Source: Neobittarella massiliensis (ex Bilen et al. 2018)
GTDB taxonomy: Bacteria > Bacillota > Clostridia > Oscillospirales > Ruminococcaceae
NCBI RefSeq assembly: GCF_900289145.1
Contig: NZ_OKQO01000010.1
Span: 1-64,000, forward strand
Length of the DNA stretch: 64,000 nucleotides
Reading direction: 5' to 3'
Under the pieces are notes generated by a model. That model was given only the letters and a program-made list of their open reading frames with translations. It was not told the DNA's origin and did not search any database. Numbering within the stretch: the stretch's first letter is position 1; every line of letters starts with the position of its first letter. Shown here piece after piece: positions 23,948-31,952 of this stretch. The position numbers and the translations under genes were made by a program.

Positions 23948-25555
23948 CTACTGGCCCATCTCTTTTTTGTACTCGATAAACTCGTCGAAGGTGCTCATGC
24001 GGTCGATGGTGCCGACCTCGCGCAGCTCGATGATGCGGTTGGCGATGTTCTGCACGAACTCGTGGTCGTGCGAGGTAAACAGCACGTTGGAGCCAAAGTC
24101 GCACAGCCCGTTTTGCACCGCGGTGATCGACTCCAGATCCAGGTGGCTGGTGGGCTGGTCGAGCACCAGCACATTTGAGCCGTACATCATCATCCGCGAC
24201 AGCATACAGCGCACCTTTTCGCCGCCCGACAGCACCTTTACCTGCTTGTACACGTCTTCGCCGCTAAACAGCATGCGGCCCAAAAAGCCCCGCAGATAGG
24301 TCTCGGTGTTCTCGTCCTGGGCATACTGACCCAGCCACTCTAAGATGCTCATCTCCCCCGCCGTGCCGCTGAAAAAGGCGGTGTTGTCCTGGGGAAAATA
24401 GCTCTGGCTGGTGCTCACGCCCCACTTGAAGCTGCCGCTGTCCGGCTCGATCTCCTCGGTCAAGATGCGAAACAGGGTGGTCACCGCCAGATCGTTTTCG
24501 CTCAAAAAGGCGATCTTGTCGCCGCGGTTGACGGTAAAGCTGACGTCGTTTAGCACCTGCACGCCGTCGATGGTCTTGGACAGGCCGCTGACCTGTAAGA
24601 TCTCTTTGCCCGGCTCGCGGTTCATGGTAAAGCCCACATAGGGGTATTTGCGCGAGCTGGCCGGCAGCTCCTCCACCGTGAGCTTGTCCAGCAGCTTTTT
24701 GCGGCTGGTGGCCTGCTTGGCCTTTGACTTGTTGGCCGAAAAGCGCGAGATAAAGCTCTGCAGCTCGCGGATCTTGTCCTCGCGCTTTTTCTTCTGGTCG
24801 CCCAGCACCCGCTGCATCAGCAGGCTGGACTGATACCAGAAGTCGTAGTTGCCCACATACATGCGGATCTTGGTGAAGTCGATATCCACGATATGGGTGC
24901 AGACCATGTTGAGAAAGTGCCGGTCGTGCGAGACCACGATGACCGTGCCGGGGAAGTTTACCAAAAACTCCTCCAGCCACTCGATGGCGGCGATATCCAG
25001 GCCGTTGGTGGGCTCGTCGAGCAAAATGATATCGGGCTGGCCAAACAGGGCCTGCGCCAGCAGCACCTTTACCTTTAGCTTTTCGGGCAGGCCGGCCATC
25101 TCAGCGTACAGCAGGTCTACCCCCACGCCCAGGCCCTCCAGCAGGCGGCCGGCCTCGGTGTCGATCTCCCAGCCGCCCAGCTCGGCGAACTCGGCCTCCA
25201 GCTCCGAGGCCAGAATGCCGTCCTCCTCTGAAAAGTCCTCTTTGGCGTACAGCGCCTCTTTTTGGCCGATGATCTCGTACAGGCGGGGGTTGCCCTGCAC
25301 GATGGTATCCAGCACGTTAAAGTCATCATAGGCAAAGTGGTCCTGCCCCAACACCGACATGCGGGTCTTTTCGGGGATGATGACCTCGCCGGTGCTGGGC
25401 TCGAGTTCGCCCGAGAGTATTTTTAAAAAGGTGGATTTGCCCGCCCCGTTGGCACCGATGATGCCGTAGCAGTTTTCGGGGGTAAATTTTAAATTGACCC
25501 CTTTAAACAAGTTCTGGCCGTTGAAGGCCAGGCTCAGTTCCTGTACTGTGATCAT
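23948..25555 (-). CDS. ABC-F family ATPase (YkpA/YbiT type)
   Basis: 535 residues, ATG 25555 behind AGGAGGAACT. Two ABC domains lie in one chain with no membrane segment: domain 1 has Walker A GANGAGKST (34-42), Walker B ILLDEPTNGLD and VVSHDRHFLN. A charged linker follows (DQKKKREDKIREL). In domain 2 the Walker A loop is degenerate (LSENDLAVTT) and Walker B reads LVLDQPTSHLD, with Gln in place of the catalytic Glu, while LSGGEKVR is kept. Degenerate second sites occur in this Firmicute branch. ABC-F proteins act on the ribosome as translation factors or antibiotic-protection factors. The leader has alternative hairpins. Confidence 0.9.
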   Translation of the reverse strand: MITVQELSLAFNGQNLFKGVNLKFTPENCYGIIGANGAGKSTFLKILSGELEPSTGEVIIPEKTRMSVLGQDHFAYDDFNVLDTIVQGNPRLYEIIGQKEALYAKEDFSEEDGILASELEAEFAELGGWEIDTEAGRLLEGLGVGVDLLYAEMAGLPEKLKVKVLLAQALFGQPDIILLDEPTNGLDIAAIEWLEEFLVNFPGTVIVVSHDRHFLNMVCTHIVDIDFTKIRMYVGNYDFWYQSSLLMQRVLGDQKKKREDKIRELQSFISRFSANKSKAKQATSRKKLLDKLTVEELPASSRKYPYVGFTMNREPGKEILQVSGLSKTIDGVQVLNDVSFTVNRGDKIAFLSENDLAVTTLFRILTEEIEPDSGSFKWGVSTSQSYFPQDNTAFFSGTAGEMSILEWLGQYAQDENTETYLRGFLGRMLFSGEDVYKQVKVLSGGEKVRCMLSRMMMYGSNVLVLDQPTSHLDLESITAVQNGLCDFGSNVLFTSHDHEFVQNIANRIIELREVGTIDRMSTFDEFIEYKKEMGQ

Positions 25556-25575
25556 AGTTCCTCCTGTATGTTACA

Positions 25576-25624
25576 GCGGGCAGGCCCGCATATCTACCCT
25601 GCAGCTGCCCGCTAAGGCGGGCAG
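25576..25624 (-). promoter_or_regulatory. Leader of the ABC-F gene with mutually exclusive hairpins
   Basis: GCGGGCAG occurs at 25576-25583 and 25617-25624, with CTGCCCGC between them at 25605-25612. Either outer copy can pair with the middle one, and a local GCGGG/CCCGC hairpin (25576-25589) sits just upstream of the ribosome site. This resembles an attenuation or sequestration switch. Confidence 0.45.
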
Positions 25625-25633
25625 ACCTTTCCT

Positions 25634-25639
25634 ATTTTA
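25634..25639 (-). promoter_or_regulatory. Possible extended -10 box of the ABC-F gene
   Basis: TGG-TAAAAT on the minus strand; the sequence 17 bases further up (TAGGTT) is a poor -35 box. Confidence 0.35.
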
Positions 25640-25703
25640 CCATACCCGGCCGACAAAACCTAGTAAAAATGCCAATTTTCTGTCGAGTATTTGCGCTGTC
25701 AAC

Positions 25704-25732
25704 TTGTATCCTGCCCGCTGGTACTCTATAAT
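25704..25732 (+). promoter_or_regulatory. Promoter of the zinc-ribbon membrane protein gene
   Basis: TTGTAT (25704-25709), 17 bases, TATAAT (25727-25732). Confidence 0.7.
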
Positions 25733-25793
25733 GGTCGTAGAGAACTGCCAGGTGGGCGGCGGGCTCTATCCGCCGCCCCGGAAAGGACCTGTT

Positions 25794-26195
25794 ATGCAAA
25801 ACAAACGCTGCACCCGCTGCGGTGCTTCTATCGATCTGGCGGCCGGTTACTGCCCCCACTGCGGGGCCCAGCAGCCGATCAGCTATACGCAGGGCGGCTA
25901 TGCCCCACCTTATCAGCCCGCCGGTCCCCGCTGCCAACAGCAAAATAACACCGCCACGCTGGTGCTGGGTATCGTGGGCATCATCTGCGCCTTTTTTGTG
26001 CCCATCGTGGGCTGTGTGTGCGCCGTTATCGGGCTGGTCATGAGTATTCAAAACAGCAAAAACGGCCAGTCCGACACCACCGGCAAGCTGCTCAGCGGCG
26101 CGGCGCTGGTGATCCTGGTGGGGCGGGTAGTGCTGAGCATCCTGTTTTCCCTGCTGGGGTTTGGGCTGTTTTTGGGTTTTGCCTCGCTGTGGTGA
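25794..26195 (+). CDS. Zinc-ribbon membrane protein (DUF4190-like)
   Basis: 133 residues from ATG 25794 behind GGAAAGGACC. The N-terminus is a zinc ribbon (CTRCGASI...CPHCG, 6-24), followed by a Tyr/Pro/Gln-rich linker and two hydrophobic segments (about 53-85 and 101-133) flanking a short polar loop NSKNGQSDTTGK. The layout, small and repeated in many Gram-positive bacteria, matches DUF4190-type proteins whose role is unknown. It has its own promoter and terminator. Confidence 0.8.
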   Translation: MQNKRCTRCGASIDLAAGYCPHCGAQQPISYTQGGYAPPYQPAGPRCQQQNNTATLVLGIVGIICAFFVPIVGCVCAVIGLVMSIQNSKNGQSDTTGKLLSGAALVILVGRVVLSILFSLLGFGLFLGFASLW

Positions 26196-26242
26196 GCGCC
26201 CATGAGCGCATGTGGGCATATTTTATCTGCGCACATCAAAAT

Positions 26243-26280
26243 AAAAGGCAGCGGCTCTAAAATGAGCTGCTGCCTTTTTT
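26243..26280 (+). terminator. Terminator of the zinc-ribbon membrane protein gene
   Basis: AAAGGCAGC-G-GCTC pairs with GAGC-T-GCTGCCTTT across a 6-base loop; T run at the end. Confidence 0.85.
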
Positions 26281-26396
26281 GTGGCCGCCGGGCCCCAGTA
26301 ACCAGTGGGCGGCGGTCGGGCAATTGTGAACAAATTGTAAAAACGGCTGTTTTTTCTACTATTTGCGCCCCGTTGCCGCGGCTACAGACGCTGCCG

Positions 26397-26445
26397 CCAA
26401 AAAAGGCCCTGCGGGCCGCCGGCAAATGAGCGGCAGCCGGGCCTT
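26397..26445 (-). terminator. Terminator of the BTAD regulator gene
   Basis: AAGGCCC and GGGCCTT close an inner GCCG/CGGC hairpin; six T residues follow on the minus strand. Confidence 0.75.
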
Positions 26446-26479
26446 GTTAGAGAAAATGCGGACCTTGCGGCGCGGGCGC

Positions 26480-27682
26480 TCAGTCGCGGATATCGGGATC
26501 GGGCAGGGGCATCACGTCGAAATCCAGTGCGATGCCCGGCACCCGGCACAGCTCGCCGAACTGCTCGACCATGCGCCGCATAGCCTGGGCGCCGTGGCGG
26601 TGCAGCTGTACCGTGAGCAGCACCAAAAACTGGCAGTCGCTGTAGCGGCAGAACACGTCGCCCCGCCGCAGCCCCAGCTGCAGCACCGTGAGCAGGTCGG
26701 TCATGGCGGCGCGGCAGTGGTGCTCGGCCAGCGCGCCGCCGTCGGCCCGCTCTACGGTGAACACGCCCAGGCAGCAGTGCAGCTGATGGCGCTGCAAAAT
26801 GCGCTGCAGCACCTGGCTTATTTGGCAAAAAGAGGCGTACTCACACTGGTAGGCCCCTTCGTGGCCGCGGGGCTCGGCCATCATGTTGGCCAGCATATGT
26901 ACCCGCTTTTCTACCCGTTTGGGCCAGCTGAGCACCTGCCGCTGCATTTTTTGCAGCTCCTCGGGCACCGGCAGGCCCCGGGACTTGATCTTGGCGATGG
27001 TGCGCTCGCTCACCGCCCGGGCCTGCTTCCAATCACCTACCTGCAGCAGCGACCAGATATGCAGGCGCTGGAAGGTGGTGCTGTTGGGGTCGATCTCGAG
27101 CACCCGGCTGCAGAGCGTGGGGATCTCCTGGTAGTAGCTCCACCGGATCAGGTAGTCGACGATCTGGCGGCAGGCGCGCAGGTACATGTCGTGCAGCTTT
27201 TGCTGGTAGTTGCGTATCCACTCTACCGGCGAGAGCTCCTGCAAAAAGCGGCCCCGGTACAGGCCGATGAGCTCGGAAAACAGGGCATAGCCCTCTTCGA
27301 CATACACCTCCTGGCGCTCTAAATGGTGGCACAGCTCGGTGAAACGGCGGATATCGCTGCTGAAGTCGACCTCCCGCTCTACAAAGCAGTAGCCGCCTTT
27401 TTGGCTGGCCAGCGCATCGGCCAGCCCGTCGGCCCCGCTGCGGCGCAGCATGGCTCGGGCGCGGTACATGAGGTTTTTCAGGGCATGCTCGGTCTTGGCA
27501 TCGGGCTCGCGCTCGGGCCACAGCACCTCTACCAGCTCTTTGTTGGGCAGCTCGCGCCCCGGATTGACAAGCAGGTAGACCAGCAGGCTGGTCAGTTGTC
27601 GCGAGCGCGCCAGCTCCTCTACGTATTCGCCGTCTACACATAAGCTGCACATGCCCAGCGTGCGCAGTGAAACAACGGTCAT
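26480..27682 (-). CDS. BTAD-type transcriptional regulator with degenerate GGDEF-like C-terminus
   Basis: 400 residues, ATG 27682 after GGGAGGAG. Residues 1-100 are a winged-helix DNA-binding domain of the SARP/OmpR sort (ELARSRQLTSLLVYLLVNPG, then NKELVEVLWP). Residues about 100-250 are the helical TPR-like bacterial transcriptional activator domain (FLQELSPVEWIRNYQQKLHDMYLRAC split over helices). Residues about 290-400 read like a GGDEF domain without the catalytic loop: LRRGDVFCRYSDCQFLVLL stands where active enzymes have a GGDEF loop. It is therefore probably a sensor or binding module, not a cyclase. Targets are unknown. Confidence 0.82.
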   Translation of the reverse strand: MTVVSLRTLGMCSLCVDGEYVEELARSRQLTSLLVYLLVNPGRELPNKELVEVLWPEREPDAKTEHALKNLMYRARAMLRRSGADGLADALASQKGGYCFVEREVDFSSDIRRFTELCHHLERQEVYVEEGYALFSELIGLYRGRFLQELSPVEWIRNYQQKLHDMYLRACRQIVDYLIRWSYYQEIPTLCSRVLEIDPNSTTFQRLHIWSLLQVGDWKQARAVSERTIAKIKSRGLPVPEELQKMQRQVLSWPKRVEKRVHMLANMMAEPRGHEGAYQCEYASFCQISQVLQRILQRHQLHCCLGVFTVERADGGALAEHHCRAAMTDLLTVLQLGLRRGDVFCRYSDCQFLVLLTVQLHRHGAQAMRRMVEQFGELCRVPGIALDFDVMPLPDPDIRD

Positions 27683-27720
27683 GGGTCATCTCCTCCCTCG
27701 TGGCGGCAGTCGTTGCCCGC

Positions 27721-27763
27721 AAAAAAAGAGCGCGCTCTCGCCGGAACGGGCGCGCTCTTTTTT
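27721..27763 (-). terminator. Terminator of the M20 peptidase gene
   Basis: AAAGAGCGCG and CGCGCTCTTT with long A and T tails on either side, so it could work in both directions. Confidence 0.75.
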
Positions 27764-27792
27764 GCTCTTTACTTTTTGGTGGTACAGATAGC

Positions 27793-27840
27793 GCCGCCTC
27801 TGCCGGGGGCAGACGGTCCCCGGCAGAGGCGGCCGTTTTT
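27793..27840. repeat. Strong 16-bp-stem hairpin
   Basis: GCCGCCTCTGCCGGGG (27793-27808) and its exact complement (27818-27833), with a T run on the plus side although no plus-strand gene precedes it. It lies in the 3' region of the M20 peptidase gene and could be an RNA-stabilising hairpin. Confidence 0.6.
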
Positions 27841-27925
27841 ACTTTTGATGTGCGCCAAAACTGCCGGGCCGGCCATGCAGGGCCAGCCGGGGGCAGGTGG
27901 CATTTTGCGCCGTGATCGGCGGGCT

Positions 27926-29065
27926 TTACGCCAGCCAGTTTTGCAGCACGGTGGCGGCGATGGCCGCCCCCACCGGCAGCGAGTCGAGCTCGATATACTC
28001 GCCGCGGGTGTGGGCGCCGCCGCCCAGGCACACGCCAAAGCAGCAGGCGGGCACGCCCAGCGACAGGGGGATATTGCAGTCGGTAGAGCCGGGCATGCGC
28101 ATGGGCTGTTTGCCGGCGTGCTGCTCGATGGCGTCGGCGCACAGGTCGGCCAGCACTTTTTGCGCCACCGGGTCGACATCGCCCATGCAGGGGCGCTCGC
28201 CCAGAAGCTCGACTTCTACCTCGAGATCCATATTGCGGTAGCTCTCGACCACGCTGGTGAAAAAGCGCTTCATGAAAGAGAGCCCCTCACGGGAATCGCT
28301 GCGGAACTCGTAGAGCATGCTGGCGGACTGGGCGATCGTATTCACCGAAGTGCCGCCGCTGATCTCGCCCACATTGTAGGTGGTCTTGCCGGCCTGGGGC
28401 ACCCGCACCGTGTACAGCGTCTGGATCATGCTGGAGAGCTTTTCGATGGCGTTGCGGTTGCCGAAATCGCCGTAGGAGTGACCCCCCTCGGTGCGCAGGG
28501 TGACCCGGTAGCGCATAGAGCCCACCGGCATATCGCACAGGCCCAGGTAGTAGCCGTCCAGCGAGATGAGCTCGTGCACCCGGCCGGCGTAGTCGGCCAT
28601 GATCTGGCGGCTGCCCTTTAGGTTGCCCAGCCCCTCCTCGCAGGAGTTGCAGACGAACAGCAGCCCGTTTTTCACCGGGCAATCGTTTTGGATGACGTAT
28701 TTGGCCAGCAGCATGAGCACGGCCAGGTTGGCGGTGTCGTCGCCCACGCCGGGGCAGTAGAGCCTGCCGTCTTTTTGCTGGGGGACAAAGGGCTCGGTGT
28801 CGGGAAATACGGTGTCGGTGTGGGCCATGAACACGGTGACCGGCTCTTCTTCGCGGCAGCGGTGGGGGTACACCACGTTGAGGGCCTCGTCGATATAGAC
28901 GCCTTTGGCGCCCTGACGCTCGAGCCACTGCTTACAAAAGGCGGCGCGCTGCTCCTCGTGGTGAGAAGGGGCGGGTATTTGGCAGAGGGCCAGCAGCAGT
29001 TCGGTGAGCTGCTGCTGGCTGTTTTGCAGGTACTGTTTGAGTTCGTCGCGCAGGGGTAGGGCCAT
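27926..29065 (-). CDS. M20-family metallopeptidase
   Basis: 379 residues from ATG 29065; a TTG two codons earlier (29071) is also possible, since AAAGGAG is 4 bases from it and 10 from the ATG. Zinc-site motifs are standard: FMAHTDTVF (His-x-Asp), GVGDDTANLA with the bridging Asp, NSCEEGLGN with the catalytic Glu-Glu, and a late GGGAHTRGEYIEL His. The dimerisation insert lies between. The closest named relatives are peptidase T-like or PepV-like enzymes that trim di- and tripeptides. It is monocistronic. Confidence 0.88.
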   Translation of the reverse strand: MALPLRDELKQYLQNSQQQLTELLLALCQIPAPSHHEEQRAAFCKQWLERQGAKGVYIDEALNVVYPHRCREEEPVTVFMAHTDTVFPDTEPFVPQQKDGRLYCPGVGDDTANLAVLMLLAKYVIQNDCPVKNGLLFVCNSCEEGLGNLKGSRQIMADYAGRVHELISLDGYYLGLCDMPVGSMRYRVTLRTEGGHSYGDFGNRNAIEKLSSMIQTLYTVRVPQAGKTTYNVGEISGGTSVNTIAQSASMLYEFRSDSREGLSFMKRFFTSVVESYRNMDLEVEVELLGERPCMGDVDPVAQKVLADLCADAIEQHAGKQPMRMPGSTDCNIPLSLGVPACCFGVCLGGGAHTRGEYIELDSLPVGAAIAATVLQNWLA

Positions 29066-29270
29066 GATCAAAACACTCCTTTAAGCGGGCGCACCGCAGC
29101 TGCGCCACCAGGCAGGATCGTGCCGGTAAGGCGTGCAGCGGCGCGTCTTTCAATATATGCAGACAGGTTATGTACACAATCAGTATAACACATATTGCGC
29201 CGTCGGAAAATGTATTTTATCAAAACCGGCGCGCTGCCGATCTGCGGGGCGGGCCCGTGCGCAGGCCTGT

Positions 29271-29447
29271 TTATTTGTGGCGCTTTTCGGTGATCACCCG
29301 CAGGATGGGGGGCATTTGCGAGAGATCGCCCCCGGCCATTTGGTAGCCGGCCATAAAGGCCTCGCGCACCATGCAGAAAAGCATGCCCTCGAATTGGTCG
29401 TATTGGTTGCTCTCTAAAAATTGCGAGAATGCAGTCTCGAAGTCCAT
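29271..29447 (-). CDS. 58-residue protein of unknown function
   Basis: ATG 29447 is preceded by AAGGAGGA at ideal spacing, and the 58-codon frame (MDFETAFSQFLE...EKRHK) ends at TAA 29271. The sequence is amphipathic and soluble with many aromatic residues in its first half (YDQFEGMLFCMVREAF). No family is recognised. The good ribosome site is the main evidence that it is real. Confidence 0.65.
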   Translation of the reverse strand: MDFETAFSQFLESNQYDQFEGMLFCMVREAFMAGYQMAGGDLSQMPPILRVITEKRHK

Positions 29448-29904
29448 TTGAACGTCCTCCTTATAACGTGTAAGAGTGGATAGGCAGTTGGTTTATCGTT
29501 ATTTATGGCGAGACGGGACCGTAGCGCACCCGCGCATTGTGGCACCGGTTGGCACATTGTCCCTTGTGTTGACTTGATTATAGCTTGTACACGCTGTGGA
29601 GTTTGTCGATTTAGGGATGGATTTGGTGGGAAATCAGAAAACGGCGGAGTTTGTGCGATACCACAGAATAATCTGCCAGTAATTGGATAAGTTGTATCTA
29701 CCTCGCCAAAAATAGGACATTTGAGCGACTGGGCAGGGCAGAACAGGTCTTCGATCACTCCTGGTCTTTTCACCTTACAAAGTTTGAGTCGCCGCAGCCT
29801 GTAAAGTAAAATAGCTTTTCAGAAATAAATAGGTCCCTTTTACCCTAACAGAGACCCCAAACATATGGTATGGTGTATGGGAGATAAAAGAGAGGAGTGA
29901 GCAG
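29448..29904. other. 457-bp region of lower G+C without a gene
   Basis: Neither strand shows a frame with a plausible start and protein-like composition. A TATAAT (minus strand, 29577-29582) has no matching -35 box. The region probably carries the divergent promoters of the two small genes at its ends. Confidence 0.4.
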
Positions 29905-30186
29905 ATGCAGGATATATTACAGGCGCTATATTACGGCAACCTCTGCCCGGCCGACCAAATTGGGCCACTGGGCAGCGACTATCGCGCCGCCAACCGGGAA
30001 TCCGAGAGACAGGACCGGTGGTGCCGAGAAAACCTGCCGCCAGAAGCATATCGACGGGTGCAGCTGTTGCAGAGCGCGGCCACCGAGTGCAACCAAATAG
30101 AGCTGTACCACACCTTTTGTCGCGGATTTTCGCTTGGTGCACAGCTGTTGCTGGCAGCGCTAGAGGAGCCAAGAACGAAGAGATAA
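29905..30186 (+). CDS. Small conserved protein (DUF6809-like)
   Basis: 93 residues from ATG 29905, behind AGAGAGGAG. The start MQDILQALYYGNLCPADQ and the end FCRGFSLGAQLLLAALEE match the pattern of a small uncharacterised Clostridia family (DUF6809; assigned from memory), typically found in mobile or variable regions. It is charged, helical, and without membrane segments. Its neighbours do not suggest a role. Confidence 0.72.
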   Translation: MQDILQALYYGNLCPADQIGPLGSDYRAANRESERQDRWCRENLPPEAYRRVQLLQSAATECNQIELYHTFCRGFSLGAQLLLAALEEPRTKR

Positions 30187-30240
30187 GCTCGTTGGCGGCG
30201 CCAATCAGTAAAGGTGTTTCCCTTTACTGTAATGCTGAAA

Positions 30241-30708
30241 TCAAAAAAGAGCGAGGCCACTTTGGCTCCGCTCTCTTTTGTCTATAACATTATACTCAGC
30301 GCTGTTTGGCGGGGCGACCGAGTCCTGTCGGCGGCCGGGCTCGTCGTCCGGCGCATATCTGGCCGCCAGCAGCTCGAGGGCGGCCCGCTTTTGGCCGACA
30401 TCTTGCAGCACCCGGGCCCGGCCAAACACCACCACGCTGCGAAAACAGGTGGTGTACTGCTGCGGCATCACCTGGTCTTTATCCACCGCGCAAAACGACA
30501 CCTGACTGTGGCGGGCGATGATATCGAGCTTGTGGCCGGTGCGGGCGCAGTGAAAGTACAGTTTTTGGGCGCTCTTATCGTAGGCGCAGCTCGGCGGCAC
30601 GGCATAGGGGTAGCCGCCGTCGCCCAGCACCGCCAGCACACCGGCCGTACCGCGCTTTAACACCGCGGCGCACGCCGTCGCCGACAGAGCCTGTTTTTTG
30701 CGGCGCAT
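30241..30708 (-). CDS. Nim-like pyridoxamine 5'-phosphate oxidase family protein, C-terminus replaced
   Basis: 155 residues from ATG 30708. Residues 1-120 match the Nim-like branch of the flavin-binding split barrel: MRRKKQ, LKRGTAGVLAVLGDGGYPYA, LYFHCARTGHKLD, YTTCFRSVVVFGRA and LLAARYAPDD. Relatives normally end with about 30 more residues containing an EHxTGKEA-type motif. Here the chain goes into DSVAPPNSAEYNVIDKRERS and runs through what looks like its own terminator hairpin (30243-30278). A deletion that joined the gene body to the terminator explains this best. Function may be lost or reduced. Confidence 0.72.
   Translation of the reverse strand: MRRKKQALSATACAAVLKRGTAGVLAVLGDGGYPYAVPPSCAYDKSAQKLYFHCARTGHKLDIIARHSQVSFCAVDKDQVMPQQYTTCFRSVVVFGRARVLQDVGQKRAALELLAARYAPDDEPGRRQDSVAPPNSAEYNVIDKRERSQSGLALF
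30243..30278 (-). terminator. Terminator overlapping the end of the Nim-like frame
   Basis: AGAGCG-A-GGCC and GGCT-C-CGCTCT form an imperfect stem; six T residues follow on the minus strand. The stop codon of the Nim-like frame lies inside the T tract. Confidence 0.65.
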
Positions 30709-30773
30709 CTCTCAAAACATCTCTGCTCTTTCCCCTCTCTTATGCGGTATACGGGGGCAGGCGGGCGGCGGCG

Positions 30774-31331
30774 TTAAAACTCGGCTACCACCCGGCAGGG
30801 CAGCCCGGTCATGCCGGTGTAGTTGACCGGGTAGGTGTGGGCGGTAAAGCTGGGACCGGCCGCCGCCACCGGGCCCAGGTGACACAGGTTCTCGATGATG
30901 AACACGCCGCGGTCGGCGCAGTACTGGTCTTTGGGGGTGTGCTCGCGGCCGCGGCGCACACCGGCGAAGTCGACGCCGATGAGCGAGACGCCCCGGTCGA
31001 GCAGCGCGTCGATAAGCGCGTGGGACAGCTGTGGATGCTGTGAAAAATAGGTCTTGCTACCGTAGCCCTCCCGCTCGATAAAGCCGGTATAAAAAGCCAC
31101 GAACATCTCATTTTGCACCTGTTCCAGATCGATATCGCCGCAGTCGATATCGCGGCCGGCCACCTGGCGCACATCGAATACCACCGCCCGGCGGCGGGTG
31201 TATGCGAGCGGGAACTGCTTGTCCATCACGTCGAAGTGGGTGCCCAGGTGGCCCACCAGCGCTTTTTCCTCGTTCCCCCGGGCGTTTTGTACCATCTCCG
31301 GGGTGACCTGTACGGTCAGATCCTGTAACAT
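30774..31331 (-). CDS. Cyclase family protein (kynurenine-formamidase-like)
   Basis: 185 residues. The signature HLGTHFDV (28-35) is the metal-binding HxGTHxD motif of the family, and LIGVDFAGVRRGREHTPKD with HTYPVNYTGMTGLPCRV in the last third are also typical. Such enzymes hydrolyse formamides or cyclic amides. It begins at ATG 31331 directly after the MarR stop codon, and its ribosome site (GGGAGGAAG) lies within the last MarR codons, so the two are translated together and the MarR protein probably regulates this gene. Confidence 0.85.
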   Translation of the reverse strand: MLQDLTVQVTPEMVQNARGNEEKALVGHLGTHFDVMDKQFPLAYTRRRAVVFDVRQVAGRDIDCGDIDLEQVQNEMFVAFYTGFIEREGYGSKTYFSQHPQLSHALIDALLDRGVSLIGVDFAGVRRGREHTPKDQYCADRGVFIIENLCHLGPVAAAGPSFTAHTYPVNYTGMTGLPCRVVAEF

Positions 31332-31781
31332 CTATCTTCCTCCCAACTGCTGTATCTGCTCTTGTAAATACGCGTTATAGTCCCGCATAAAGCGGGTCAC
31401 GGCCTGCAGCTGCCGCTGGTCGCAGCGCCGCAAAAAGGCCTGATCGCGCTGCTGCCACTGCCGGTGGCGCGCGTCGTGTTCGGCACAGAGCGCCGCCCCT
31501 TTTTCGGTGAGGTGGTAGTACACCTCTTTTTTGTTGCCCGGCTCGGTGTAGGGGGTGATGCAGCCGCTGTGCCGCAGGCGCTTGGCGATCTTGCTCACGG
31601 CGCCGCGGGTCATGTGCAGGTGGGCGGCGATCTTGGTGACGTTGGCGTGATCGATGGCGGCGATGGCGGCGATAGCATGTACATCTGAATAGCCATAGCC
31701 GTGCAGGCGCTCGCTCTCGGTGAGTTTAGAGAGCAGGTCTTGCCGCTCTAAAAACTGGGCCAACAGCTGTAACAGTTCCAC
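31332..31781 (-). CDS. MarR-family transcriptional regulator
   Basis: 149 residues, GTG 31781, nine bases after AAGGAG. The winged helix is standard: VTKIAAHLHMTRGAVSKIAK (48-67) recognition region, then RLRHSGCITPYTEPGNKKEVYYHLTEKG wing written across about 68-95. Helices at both ends would form the dimer interface. It is the first gene of a two-gene operon with the cyclase and stands behind a consensus promoter. Confidence 0.9.
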   Translation of the reverse strand: MELLQLLAQFLERQDLLSKLTESERLHGYGYSDVHAIAAIAAIDHANVTKIAAHLHMTRGAVSKIAKRLRHSGCITPYTEPGNKKEVYYHLTEKGAALCAEHDARHRQWQQRDQAFLRRCDQRQLQAVTRFMRDYNAYLQEQIQQLGGR

Positions 31782-31812
31782 ACTACCCGCTCCTTTTTGT
31801 TTCTATGGATAC

Positions 31813-31841
31813 AGTATAGGGGCGGATCGTCTCTCTGTCAA
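31813..31841 (-). promoter_or_regulatory. Consensus promoter of the marR-cyclase operon
   Basis: TTGACA (31836-31841), 17 bases, TATACT (31813-31818). Confidence 0.85.
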
Positions 31842-31891
31842 CGATTTTTAGAGGTGGTGGTCCGCGGTGGCCCCCCTACCCGCCGGGCGAT

Positions 31892-31925
31892 AAAAAAGAG
31901 GTGCCGCGGGCGGCACCTCTTTTGT
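31892..31925 (-). terminator. Terminator of the amidohydrolase operon
   Basis: AAAGAGGTGCCGC and GCGGCACCTCTTT with T runs on both strands. Confidence 0.85.
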
Positions 31926-31952
31926 TGCGTTTTGCGCGGGAGCGCTGGCAGC

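Noticed and set aside
23948-25555. Second ATPase site defect of the ABC-F protein as a mutation
   Set aside because: Degenerate second Walker motifs recur in this Firmicute branch as far as I remember, so it is probably a family trait and not a lesion.
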